DNA from: Schistocerca nitens
Lineage: Eukaryota; Arthropoda; Insecta; Orthoptera; Acrididae
Direction of reading: 5' to 3'
Length of the DNA stretch: 64,000 nt
NCBI RefSeq assembly: GCF_023898315.1
Contig: NC_064619.1
Location: 302,908,150-302,972,149, forward strand
The translations under genes were made by a program, and so were the position numbers. Every line of letters begins with the position of its first letter. Position 1 is the stretch's first letter. Positions 34,438 to 45,833 of the stretch are shown here, piece by piece. The notes below the pieces were generated by a model that saw only the letters and a program-made list of their open reading frames with translations, searched no databases and was not told where the DNA came from.

Positions 34438-35581
34438 CACTGAAGCGCCAAAAAACTGGTACAGACATGCGTATTCAAATAACGGGATATGTAAACAGGC
34501 AGAATACTGTGCCTCGGTTGGCAAGGCCTCTATAAGACAAGTGACTGGCGCAGCTGTTTGATCGGTTACTGCTGCTACAATGGCAGGTTATCAAGATCTA
34601 AGTGAGTCTGAACGTGGTGTTACAATCGGCGCACGAGCGGTGGGACACAACATCTCGGAGGTAGCAATGAAATGGCGATTTCCCCGTACGACCTTTTCAC
34701 GAACGGCCGGAAAAAGCTCCTGCAAGAACGGGACCAACGACGACTGAAGAGAATCGTCCAGCACCCTTCCGCAAACTTCTGCAGATTTCAATGCTGGGCC
34801 ATCAATAAGGGTCAGAGTGCGAACCATTCAACGAAATATCATCGATATGGGCTTTCGGAGCCGAAGGCCAACTCGTGTACCCCTGATGACTGCACGACAC
34901 AAAGCTTTACGCCTCACCAGGGCCTGTCCACGTCGAGATTGGACTGTTGACGATTGGAAACATGTTGCCTGGTCGGATTCGTTTAAAATTCTATCTAAAG
35001 GATGGACGTGTAGGGGTATGGAGACAACCTCATGAACTCATAGACCCTGTGTGTCAACAGGGAACTGTTCAAGCTGGTGGAGGCTTTGTAATGGTGTGGG
35101 GCGTGTGCAGTTGGATAATATGGGAATGGGATCCCTGATTCATCTAGATACGATTCTGACAATTGACACGTACTTAAACATTCTGTCTGATCACTTGCAT
35201 CCATTCATGTCCATTGTGCATTCCGACGAACTTTGCAATTCCAGCAGGACAATGGGACACCCTACACGTCCAAAATTGCCACAGAGTGACTCTAGGGACA
35301 CTCTTCTGAGTTTAAACACTTCCGCCGACCACCATAGTTTCTAGGTATGAACATTATTGAATGTATTTGGGATGCCTTGCAATGTACTGTACAGAAAAGA
35401 TTCCACCATCTCATAATCTTAAGGATTCACAAATCCTGCGGAATTCATGGCGTCAATTCCCTCCAGCACTAATTCAGACATTAGTCGAGTCCATGCCACG
35501 TCGTGTTGTGGCACTTCTGCGTGCTCGCTGGGGTCCTACACGATATTGGGAAGGTGTACCAATTTCTTTGGCTCTTCAGTA
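34438..35581 (+). mobile_element. Tc1-like pseudo-element in the intron
   Basis: The left end CACTGAAGCGCCAAAAAACT and the right end, CTTTGGCTCTTCAGT followed by ATA, are flanked by TA (34436-34437 and 35582-35583). Same family as 12063-13273. Confidence 0.85.
34579..35555 (+). pseudogene. Tc1-like transposase, decayed
   Basis: Starts MAGYQDLSESERGVTIGARA, matching the copy at 12063-13273. The HTH is disrupted by a deletion. The middle frame has MGFRSRRPTRVPLMTARHKA and DWTVDDWKHVAWSDSFK: the first catalytic Asp is present but the two residues after it are lost. Later pieces are GLIHLDT-like, ILSDHLHPFMSIVHSDELCN, and the C-terminal PALIQTLVESMPRRVVALLR. Several frameshifts. Confidence 0.88.
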
Positions 35582-35934
35582 TAGTTAGATCTTATCGTAT
35601 AAGTTATCTTATATCTCTCAGGTTACTTTGGGGTTCTGCAATATAAGTAGGGCTTCTTATGACGGGACTGTAAGGGGTATAAGTTTCAGTTGTGATATTG
35701 ATATGCTTGTTGAGTGTTGACCAGTGCCACTTTTGTTTTCAGGCAAATTCTACTGTATATAACAATTATTTTACGGAGTATGGTATGTGAATTTGTTAAA
35801 GTATTTTGAAGAGTTAATTTCGAGTTGGGAGTCGGTTATAATACCAAAAGCTGGGGTGGGGAGGAAGGAAGTTAATACCCCCAGGTGGAAGTTAGTTCGA
35901 TAAGAATTGTATTCTTCTGCCTCGGCACATCCTA

Positions 35935-37262
35935 CGACGGTCGTTCAATAAGTACTACCGCACATTTTTCCTCAGAACATATTTATTGTTAAGAGTCAGA
36001 ATTTGGTGACGATATACATCAACATGTCAAGTCCATGTGCTATTTTTCTAGGTAGTCAGCACCACGCTCTATGGCCGTGAGCCAACGTTGTGGAACAACA
36101 TGTATTCCCTGCTGGCAAAAGCTCTTGTCCTGTAGGCTTGGTCATGTTTTCACTGCATGACTGACATTATCGTCATCTTCAAAGTGTCTTCTCCGTAGAG
36201 AATCTTTAAGGGGCCCAAAGAGATGGTAGTCCGAGGGTGCCAGGTCTGGACTGTAGGGTGGATGAGGCAATGTTGTCCAACCCAATATGGCGGTGTGCTC
36301 CCGGGTTCTCAGACTTGTGTATGCGCGTGCATGATCATGTCGGAGCAAGATTTCTGATGTATTCTTGTTCGATCGAACAGGTCCGAAACGGTTCTTGAGT
36401 TTATTCAGAGACTTCGCGCATACTGATGGTTGACACTCTCGGCATCACACCCACGAGAATGACGCCATCACAATTCCAGAAGACGGTCACCATGACTTTT
36501 CCGGCAGAGGGGGTTGTCATGAATTTCTTCTTTTGTGGTGGATGAGGATGATGCTACTCCATGGACTGTTTTTTTTGTTTTCGGCGCGAAGTAGTGCACC
36601 CAGCTTTAGTCCCCCGTAACGATCCGTGACAGAAAGGCCTCTCCGCCGATCTCAAAACGCTCCAACAATTCAGATGAAATGGTCTTTCTTTGAATCATGT
36701 GGTCCGCTGTGAGCATTCGTGGAACCTATCGTGTGCACCTCTTTGAATATCCGAGAGTTTCGATCATTGCAAACGCAGCCCAATGCTGACCGACGACTGT
36801 AGAGCCAACTGTCGAGTAGTGATGCGCCGGTCGGCACGAATAATGGCACCCGCACGATTCAGCATGTCTGGAGCAGTGGCTGTGACAGGACTTCCCGAGC
36901 GTGGCTGATCGCGGAGCTCTGTTTCCGCATTTCCTGAGGTTGTCACTTTCTTTACCCATCGCTCAGCTGTATTGCGATCAACTGCAGCATCGTCTACGCT
37001 GTACACAAATATTTATGGATGTTCACCACGGTTTCTCTTTCTGCACACAAGAATTCAATAACAGCACGCTTCTTGTAATATGAGTCGTATTTAGACGCCA
37101 TTTTGACGCTGTACTACGACTGTGCCACCTCCCAGAACGGTTCGAAACTTCGCCAGAGCACACAACAGACATCAAATGTAAAACACCAACACGGACGTTT
37201 GTGTATGCATATTAACGGCTTTTTAAAGAAAATGTGAGGCGTTACTTACTGAACGATCCTCG
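35935..37262 (-). mobile_element. Mariner pseudo-element in the intron
   Basis: 1328 bp bounded by TA (35933-35934 and 37263-37264), with ends CGACGGTCGTTCAATAAGTA and the inverse of CGAGGATCGTTCAGTAAGTA. Related in end sequence to the intact mariner but diverged. Confidence 0.88.
36130..37105 (-). pseudogene. Mariner transposase, inactivated
   Basis: The minus strand starts MASKYDSYYKKRAVIEFL near 37102. The first HTH piece is at 36764-37006 (DDAAVDRNTAERWVKKVT, then QPRSGSPVTATAPDMLNRAG and ADRRITTRQLA). The C-terminal piece is at 36142-36348 (LRHDHARAYTSLRTRE with Asp two, where the family has DNARPH, then PPYSPDLAPSDYHLFGPLKD with Asp three). Stops and frameshifts in between. Confidence 0.85.
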
Positions 37263-37264
37263 TA

Positions 37265-39400
37265 ATATTATTTGTTTTTCAGATGTTCCGAGTCATTTTC
37301 TTAAGTAAACTACAACTGAGTGTATGTTGTCTATGACGTATTGTACAGTATGCAAAGTGTTTGAAAAATGCTAATAAAGCTACAGTAAATTGGGAATAAA
37401 AAAGCATAAAAAGACAGTATCAAGATATGTATAGCAGAATGAAACCTGTTTTCAAACACCCTAGAAGATAAAAGATGTATGCCGGATGAGGAATCGATTG
37501 TGGAATCTTGCCGTTCCAGGTTCGTCTTTAAATCTCTAATACTGCTGCTAGGTCAGATGGTGAAACTTGCGTGGATAAGGCAGCACTCTGGGTTCGAGTT
37601 TTGATCTGCCAGAAAGTAACAGACAGCCTAAGCATACGTTTATGCTGAAATCTTGCTGCTCACAGCTCTTTGTTAGTCTGGTCATCTCAGTGCTCGATGG
37701 TAGCATTTATGCTGCAGCCGTTCACACAGATTGTCGAGTGCGAAGACGCTGGTCTCCGCATCGTCTGAGGAAAGTGATTGCACTTGAAGGTTGGCCAGCG
37801 AAATGTCCCGTAAAATCCTTCTTTCAAAGTTTCGAGAACTAGTTTTGTGGTATCAAGAAACTGTGATATAACTCCCTAAGTATCGCTCCTGTGGAGACCG
37901 CGAAGGTCAGATTAGACAAGTGCAGCTCCCACGGAGAAATTGTAAGACGGCAAGAACTATGCCCCTTACATGAAGTCATTAAAGATCACCGAACTCACGT
38001 TGAGCGAACAGTAGGGCTGAACAAAAATGACTGACAAGGCACAATGCATCTTGTAGAGGGTATAGTATGGACGTATTGGAATAATTAATGTCGGGTGATG
38101 GTTCTAAAGTAATTCACACGACATGAAAACTGTGGAAACGCGTAGATTTACTGGAGGCTAGTTTACCCCAGGGAAGTACTCACAATTGACCGTGGCCGCC
38201 GGGGAGCGGACTGTGAGAAGTCTCCGTAGAGGTCTTCCGTTCCCAGCTTGCCTAGAGTGCGGACGTGGCGTTCTTTACTCAGCTTGCCTGAGAAAGAGTG
38301 AGCATCTCTGCAGTTTAGGACTTACCAAACGGAACGATTGAGCTTGGAGATAGGAACTTTGGTTCAGCTATGTACTGAGCAAGAAAGCTAGGAGTGAGAA
38401 GACGAGCGCAGCCTTGCAGCACCACGAGGTCGGCCGATGTCCGCACAACGACACCGCTCCGCCACGCTGTATTCGGTGATATTGCGCCCGCTCCGGCCAT
38501 TGATTAATTTGCTGGATCACGTCGGCAAAGTTTCCACCAGGGTTTCATGGACCGTGTATTGTAGAATTCTTCTCGCACTTCACATTGCGCCTGGGTCAGT
38601 CGATAGGAATTACTTTTGATTTATCGCGCTTTACTCCACGCAAACGCAATTTATTACCACTGCCTGATAGGAGAGTCATGTAATGTGATGATTGAAGGTC
38701 GTGATTTAAAATAGATCTGTGCTAATCGACTGCATCTGTTTTCAATCAAGTAGTTGAAATCCCAAGTCACTTTCTTAATTAATTTTATGTGCAACATTTG
38801 CATCTGTGTTCAATAGCTGAATATAAAATCGATGAGCACCCCTTTTTAATTAAAAGGGATCAATTCTGAACCAATTAATGTCAACACTGCCACCGCAGTT
38901 CAATCAGGAGTCACATGGCCTTATTACTTTCTTTGCGTTATCCGACACTGCAGCAGTTTTGTACTCTCTGTTGATCTGTTAGTCAATTACCTGGGGTGAA
39001 CACACACCAAAACCAGATAAGTGACGGGTGGGGTGTTACAAAATTTAAGCATTTCTTCCCTCGCTCCACAAGCGAATAGAACAGGAAGGAGCGCTAATAT
39101 ATGGTATCCTGACAAGTGCCCTCTTCTTGTAAATATCGATGTATGGCGGCGGAGTAGCCGCGTAAACGCGGTGCAGTCTACTCAACAAAGGCATGACTAG
39201 AGTAATCTTGGATAAGCCAATCACTCAAGTTTCAGGACAGCCGGCGATTGTCGCTACTCGAAACACAACCTAGGCTGATATCCTCGTGTGCCTATGATCG
39301 CAGCAATCAGCGGAGTGTGCACCAACGCCTCAGAGTAACTGTGCCACCAAGAAGTGATGGGGTTGTTTCATCGTTGCCTGATAGTGCCGGCTATGTGCTA
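37265..39400. other. Unassigned intron sequence near exon 1
   Basis: No supported coding or repeat structure. 38190-38520 is locally GC-richer without a domain in any frame. Confidence 0.4.
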
Positions 39401-39472
39401 ACAGTGAGCGTAAACATAGCCTAATAAACGTGCACAATAGGTGACAGAACTTCAGAAACTTGTAATGCTTAC

Positions 39473-39645
39473 GCCTCGAAGTAGAGCTGCCAGGGATACT
39501 GCGAGATGCTGACCGCCGACCCGCCCACGATTCTGCCCGAGAGGCGAGGCCGCCACAGCTTGGGGACCTTCCTGGGACGGACAAGGCCGGCGTGGCAGAA
39601 CGCCACAGCCAGCACCAGCAGCAGCAGGCAGCTACACTTCTGCAT
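39473..39645 (-). CDS. Trypsin-like serine protease, exon 1 (signal peptide, propeptide, activation site)
   Basis: Encodes residues 1-57 plus two bases of codon 58. The start ATG (complement of 39643-39645) precedes a clear signal peptide: MQKCSCLLLLVLAVAFCHAG, likely cut near residue 19 or 20. A basic propeptide (LVRPRKVPKLWRPRLSGR) leads to the activation site Arg38-Ile39 followed by VGG, so trypsin-type activation is expected. Then SAVSISQYPWQLYFE, the first strand of the protease fold. The donor is GTAAGC at 39472. The frame is open upstream to 39750 but the TATA box lies inside that part, which supports the internal Met. Confidence 0.9.
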
Positions 39646-39689
39646 ATCGGGAGCGGGGCGGCTGCACGCCGGGAGGCGCCTCACACAGC

Positions 39690-39696
39690 TTATAAA
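39690..39696 (-). promoter_or_regulatory. TATA box of the protease gene
   Basis: Minus-strand TTTATAA, 45 bp upstream of the ATG, in a GC-rich setting. This implies a transcription start roughly 30 bp downstream and a 5' untranslated region of only 15-20 bases. Confidence 0.7.
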
Positions 39697-40002
39697 GCCA
39701 CGCCCTCCGAGGTCATCCGGCCACTTGCCGTTATCTCTCACTTCAGACAACTACAAGCTTTCTGTCTGGCCGTCTTATTGTGTCATAGCTTCTAACGATG
39801 TTGCAAGAGGACGGCTTGTCCTTCTATACTGAGGTCATACGAGAAGAGATAGCATTTCTTCGGAAATTCTGATGGTATTCAGGAAGTCGCAATAGAACGT
39901 TTGTTCAATATAGTGTGTAGAGAATTCACGGAACACACACGTCGCCAGACTGGGTTAGTATCACTGACAAGGTAGTATCACCAACTTGACGTCTCATTTT
40001 AA

Positions 40003-40201
40003 AAAATGGTTCAAATGGCTCTGAGCACTATGGGACTTAACTGCTGAGGTCATCAGTCCCCTAGACTTAGAACTACTTAATGCTAACTAACCTAAGGACA
40101 TCACACACATCCATGCCCGAGGCAGGATTCGAACCTGCGACCGTAGCGGTCGCGCGGTTCATGACTGTAGCGGCTAGAACCGCTCGACCACCCCGGCCGG
40201 C
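40003..40201 (-). mobile_element. tRNA-headed SINE
   Basis: Inverse orientation of the family at 18828. Perfect 11-bp target duplication TCTCATTTTAA (39992-40002 and 40202-40212). A and B boxes intact on the minus strand. Confidence 0.95.
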
Positions 40202-40212
40202 TCTCATTTTAA

Positions 40213-40520
40213 GAGAAAAGGCAAACATGCCAGATATCTGCCCAGCAGTCGATTCATCTCTAAAATTTGGACACTTATGACCTGTTCCAATGCCCCAAAG
40301 CAGCCGCTTAATGCCCGAACTGCTGTAGAGTGCACTGACAGTAAGAGCCCTATTTGTGGAATATGGAAGAGGAAAGAGGAACCACAGTACTGGCTATCGA
40401 TAACCGCTGCTGCTGCCACTCGCGAACAAACAATACTAGCAAACTGTGTGGTGCCATTAGCACAAGAAGGTAACGAGACGAGACTAGCGCTATTACAAGA
40501 CGCCAAGCTATGAACGGCAA
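40213..40520. other. Unassigned sequence
   Basis: Overlapping frames on both strands without domain support. Confidence 0.4.
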
Positions 40521-40856
40521 GAACGCGAACCGCACACGGCTCAGTATTGTTCGTGGTGGGAGACAATGCCTGCAAACTGGTATTCTCGGCTCACTCTTCG
40601 CACTGTAGATCTTTGAATATTGCATTTCTTAACGTTTTTCGAAATGATATGTTCCATGCGCCTGGCTCCAAATAGCATTCCGCGTTTAAAGTCTGGTAAT
40701 TCCCGTTGTGCGGCCATAATGACGTAAGACACCTTTTCACATGTGTCACCTGAGTACAAATAACAGCTCAGCCAATGCATTCTTGTGTACGCGATACTAC
40801 CGGTATCTGTACGCCTATATGCGCATACCGATTTTTGTCACCCAGTGAATGCATAT
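40520..40856 (-). pseudogene. Tc1-like transposase N-terminal fragment with one terminal repeat
   Basis: On the minus strand the frame begins MAAQRELPDFKRGMLFGARR and continues MEHIISKNVKKCNIQRSTVR RVSREYQ, the first DNA-binding domain of a Tc1-type transposase. The end sequence CACTGGGTGACAAAAATCGG (complement, about 40830-40855) fits a terminal inverted repeat. The rest of the gene is missing. It is probably a relative of the element that seeded the satellite 1.7 kb away, but it is not contiguous with it. Confidence 0.7.
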
Positions 40857-40859
40857 TTT

Positions 40860-42364
40860 CAATACTATTTTAACAATATTATCGTATTGACATTCTGCAG
40901 CTGCATGTATATGTATATGCCTAAAATCGAAACTGAATAAAGTTAAGCAATTGAAGAATTATTACGAATGGAAGATGATGATTTTCAATTTACAATTCAA
41001 TCGCGCCAATCACATTGAAGGGTAACGCATTTCTGCAGATTTATTTCACTTTAACAGTACCAGGTTTAAAAAGGAAAATAATGCACAACAACGATTATAA
41101 TAATTAAATAACGCTTCTTTAATGACACTCTCATTCATTACATTAATTTAGGCTGCACTTGTCAATCACAAACAACAATTTTCCAAAAGAAAAGGTCCCT
41201 GCGCCAGCTGCAGGTTATGAACCCTGCGCTGTGATACAATGAACAAAGCGTGTACCAAAGTCACCTCTCTGTACAGTACATCGTGCTAGGGCACCAAGTG
41301 AGTAACAAACAACTGGTGAGCGCGACGTTTTAGAATCTGTACTCTCTGAAGGTCATAAGTGAATACTATCAGAGGTTTAGGGGCCAACACTCACGGGTGG
41401 CGCCCCTGCTGTGTTCAGGATGTTTGCAGTAGGTACCTGGACGTGTTGGCATATGCAGAAACAGAAGAATCAATTTAAGAGATGTTTATTCCGTAATTTC
41501 TCAATCCAGATGGCGTCTTCCGTTCTCTGCGAGGTCGTGGGAGCGAATCCTCATATCCATATGCTGCTGCTGCTGTCCTTTGACTGGACTTCTGAGAGAA
41601 CGCAGGAGTGCTCATTTCCTCCCTCGGCTCCTCTCGCCTTCCCACACCCTGTTGTGGAGTTGTTGGGTCCCGTAATGCCTGACGCTATGGCACATTCAAG
41701 TACTACACCTTGCTATGTTGTCAGCTGCCATGATGACTTAAGCTAATGCCAATCGGGTGACTGTGTGATGCCGCACTGTTCGCCATACTTGACCTGCCCT
41801 TCAGCAAACCGGTGGAGGATCAGAGGCTGTGACGAAAGGAGCTCGTGCACAAGCCCTGTGTTGTGGGGACAGTCTCTTGAGTGGCTCATCTGTGGTAGTT
41901 ATCTCTAACAGTTTAGGATATACGAGGGATGTTATGATATTTCATTCGCTTGCATGTGAATTCAAAAGTGAACATGCTACATAAATTTCATTTTCTCCAT
42001 ACTGGAGACAGATAGAAACCTGTCTCGTACAAAATTCGATGTCTTAGCTAAACTTCATTTCCATAATGTAATATGAACCAAACGCAAAATTATAGCGACC
42101 TGTATTTTACACTGCAAACTTTATTGAGTTTCACGTAGCGTCTTACTTAAAATGGGTATATCACTGTAAGTATGAACATTAGCGAGATGATGGCCACTTC
42201 CCCATGAAGCTGAAACAAAAAACTGTATATAACGTCAAAATCAATTTTTTCATTGATTACTTTCTGTAAAATCGTTTGTGAAAGACTGCAGGTCATGCGC
42301 TTCGATTCTGTCATTATAGTGCATCGCCAAATGGTGCGTCAAAAGTGAGATAAGCATATCTTGG
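40860..42364. other. Unassigned sequence before the satellite
   Basis: A 111-codon plus-strand frame at 41411-41746 has no recognisable domain. Nothing else supported. Confidence 0.4.
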
Positions 42365-42560
42365 TCATCCTGCCTCTCTGGCAGTAACGTGGTGCATTGT
42401 CAGCCATAATAATTCCATCGTTATTGGGGAAGATGGGGTGTATGAATGACTGCAATCAGAGGACCCGGACCATTCCATGTAAACACCGGCCACATCATTG
42501 TAGAGCCACCACCAGCACAGTGCCTTGTTGACAGCTTGGTTCCATGACTTAGTGGAGTCT
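42365..42560 (-). pseudogene. Tc1-like transposase flank at the satellite edge
   Basis: On the minus strand the first monomer continues past the normal monomer junction into PSCQQGTV, then after a small deletion GGGSTMMWPVFTWNGPGPL, and then the block around the second catalytic Asp (GIIMADNAPRYCQR). The copy at 12063-13273 has DPACQQGTVQAVGDSVIVW at the same place. This shows the array lies inside a former transposase gene. Confidence 0.8.
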
Positions 42561-45500
42561 GCGCCACACTCGAACCCTACCATCAGCTCTTATTCACCGA
42601 AATCGGGCCGCATCTGATCAGGCCAACGTTTTCCAGTCGTGCAGGGCCTAACCGCTATGGTCAAGAGCCAGAAGAGGTGCCTCAGGTGATGTGCTGTTGA
42701 CAAAGCACTCGCATTTGTCGTTTGCTGCCGTAGGTCATTAACACTCATTAACAGCTTCGTTCCATGTCTTAGTGGAGTATGCGCCACACTCGAACACTAC
42801 CATCAGCTCCTATCCACCAACATCAGGCCGCATCTCATCAGGCCAACGTTTTCCAGTCGTCCAGGGTCCAACCGCTATGGTCAAGAGCCACAAGAGGCGC
42901 ATCAGGTGATGTGCTGTTGACAAAGCACTCGCATTTGTCATTTGCTGCCATAGGTCACTAACGCTCAACTACAGCTTGGTTCCATGTCTTAGTGGGGTCT
43001 GCGCCACACACGAACCCTACCATTAGCTCTTATCCACCAACATCGGGCCGTATCTGATCAGGTCAACGTTTCCCAGTCGTCGAGGGTCCAACGACTATGG
43101 TCACGAGACAAGAGAGGCGCATCAAGTGATGCGCTGTTAACAAAGCACTCTCATTTGTTGCTTGCTGCCATAGGTCATTAACGCTCATCAACAGTTTGGT
43201 TCCATGTCTTAGTGGGGTCAGCGCCACACTCGAACCCTACCATCAGCTCTTATCCACTAAAATGGGGCTGCATCTGATCAGGCCACCGTTTTCCAGTCTG
43301 CCAGGGTCCAACCGCAATGGTCACGGGCAGGAGAGGCGCTTCAGGTGATGTGCTGTTAACAAAGCAATCAAATATGTCGTTTGCTGCCATAGGTCATTAG
43401 CGTTCATTAACAGCTTGGATCCAAGTCTTAGTGGGGTCAGCGCCATACTCGAACAGTACCATCAGCTCTTATCCACCGAAATCGTGCCGCACCTGATCAG
43501 AATACCGTTTTCCAGTTGCCCAGGTTCGAACCACTATGGTCAAGAGCCAGGAGAGGCGTTTCAGGTGATGTGCTGTTAACAAAGCACTCACATTTATCGA
43601 CTGCTGCCATAGGTGATTATCGCTTGTTAACAGGTTGGTTCCGAGTGTTAGTGGGGTCTGCGACAAACCCAAACCCTACTATCAGCTCTTATACATCGAA
43701 ATCGGACCGCATATTATCAGGCCGACATTCTCCAGTCGTCTAGGGTCCAACTGCTATGGACAAGAGCCAGGACAGGCGCTTCAGGTGATGTGTTGTTAAC
43801 AAAGCACTCGCATTTGTTGTTTGCTTTCATAGGTAATTAGCACTCATTAACAGCTTGATTCCATGTCTTAGTGGCGTCTGCGCTACACTCGAACCCTACC
43901 ATTAGTTCTTATCCACCGAAATCGGTCCGCATCTGATGAGGCCACCGTTTTCCAGTCGTCCAGAGTCCAATCGCTATGGTCAAGAGCCAGGACAGGTGCT
44001 GCAGGTGATGTGCTGTTAACAAAGCATTCGCATTTGTTCTTTGCTGCCATAGGTCATTAACGCTCAGTAACAGCTTGGTTACATGTCTTTGTGGGGTCTG
44101 CGCCACACTCGAACCCTACCATCAGCTCTTATCCACCGAAAGAATGCCGAATATTATCAGCCACCGTTTCCCAGTCGTCCAGGGTCCAACCGCTATGGTC
44201 AATAGCCAGGAGAGGAGCTTCAGGTGATGTTCTGTTAACAAAGCACTCGCATTTGTCGTTTGCTGCCATAGGTCATTAACTCTCGTTAACAGCTTGGTTC
44301 CACAGCTTACTGGGGTCTGCACCACACTCGAACCCTACCATCAGCTCTTATCCACCGAAACCGGGCCGAATCTGATCAAACCACCGTTTCCTAGTCGTCG
44401 AGGGTCAAGTTGCTATGGTCAAGATCCAGGAGAGGCGCTTAAGGTGTTGTTCTGTGAACAAAGCACTCGCATTTGTCGTTTGCTGCCATAGGTCATTAAC
44501 TCTCATTAACAGCTTGGTTCCATCGCTTAGTAGGGTCTGCACCACACTCGAACACTACCATCTGTTCTTATAAACCGAAATCGGACCGCATCTGATTAGG
44601 CCACCATTTTTCAGTCGTCCAGGGTCCAACCGCTATGGTCAAAACCCAGGGCAGGCGCTTTAGGTGTTGTGCTGTGAACAAAGCACTCGCATTTGTCGTT
44701 TGCTGACAGAGGTCATTAACGCTCATTAACAGCTTGGTTCCATGTCTTGGTGGGGTCTGCGCCACACTCGAACCCTACCATCAGTTCTTATCCGCCGAAC
44801 CCGGGCCGAATATGATTAGCCACCGTTTCCTAGTCGTCGAGGGTCCAACCGCTATGGTCAATAGCCAGGAGAGGCGCTTCGGGTGATGTGCTGTTAACAA
44901 AGCACTGGCATTTATTGTTTGCTGTGTTTGCTGCCATAGTTCATTAACGCTCATTAACAGCTTGGTTCCATGTCTTAGTGCACTCTGTGCCACACTCGAA
45001 CCCTACCATCAGCTCTTATACACCGAAATGGGGCGGCATCTGATCAGGCCACCTTTTTCCAGTCGTCCAGGGTCCAATAGCTATGGTCACGAGACAGAAG
45101 AAGCGTTTCAAGTGATGCACTGTTGACAATGCACTCGCATTTGTCGTTTCCTGCCATAGGTCATCAATGCTCATTAACAGCTGGGCTCCATGGCCTAGTG
45201 GGGTTTGCGCCACACTCGAAACCTACCGTCAGCTCTTATACACCGATATCGGACCGCATCTTATCAGGCCACCATTTTCCAGTCATTGAGGGTGCAACTG
45301 CTATGGTCAAGAGATAGGACAGGCGCTTCAGATGATGTGCTGTGAACAAAGCACTCGCATTTGTTGTTTGGTGCCAGAGATCATTAACGCTCATTAACAG
45401 CTTGGTTCCATGTCTTAGTGGGATCTCCGCCACAATCGAACCCTACCGTCAGCTCTTATCCATCGAAACCGGGCCGAATCTGATCAGGACACCGTTTTCC

Positions 45501-45833
45501 AGTCGTCGAGGGTCCAACTGCTATGATCCAGAGCCAGGAGTGGCTCTTCAGATGATGTGCTTTGAACAAAGCACTTGCATTTGTCATTTGCTGCCATAGG
45601 CCATTAACTCTCATTAACAGCTTGGTTCCATGGCTTAGTGGGGTCTGCACCACACTCCAACCCTACCATCAGCACCTATACACCGAAACCGGACCACATC
45701 TGATCAGGCCACCGTTTTCAGGTCGTCCAGGGTCCAACCGCTATGGCTAAGAGCAAGGATAGGTGCTTTATTTGATGTGCTGTTGACATAGCACTGGCAT
45801 TTGTCGTTTGCTGCCATAGGCCAATAATGCTCA

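Larger units (their letters stand above)
28859..39472 (-). other. 10.6-kb intron of the protease gene
   Basis: Donor GTAAGC begins at 39472 and the acceptor AG is at 28860-28859 on the minus strand, after CTGTCACTC. The intron hosts a Tc1-like element, an interrupted mariner with a SINE in it, a second SINE type, a Tc1 pseudo-element and a mariner pseudo-element. I found no further protease exon within it, and the reading phase closes correctly with just two exons. Confidence 0.8.

Noticed and set aside
39506..39832. Plus-strand frame of 108 codons over protease exon 1
   Set aside because: Antisense shadow of the signal-peptide exon.
41411..41746. 111-codon plus-strand frame as a host gene
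   Set aside because: No domain, no splice or promoter support, and low-complexity leucine and proline stretches by chance.
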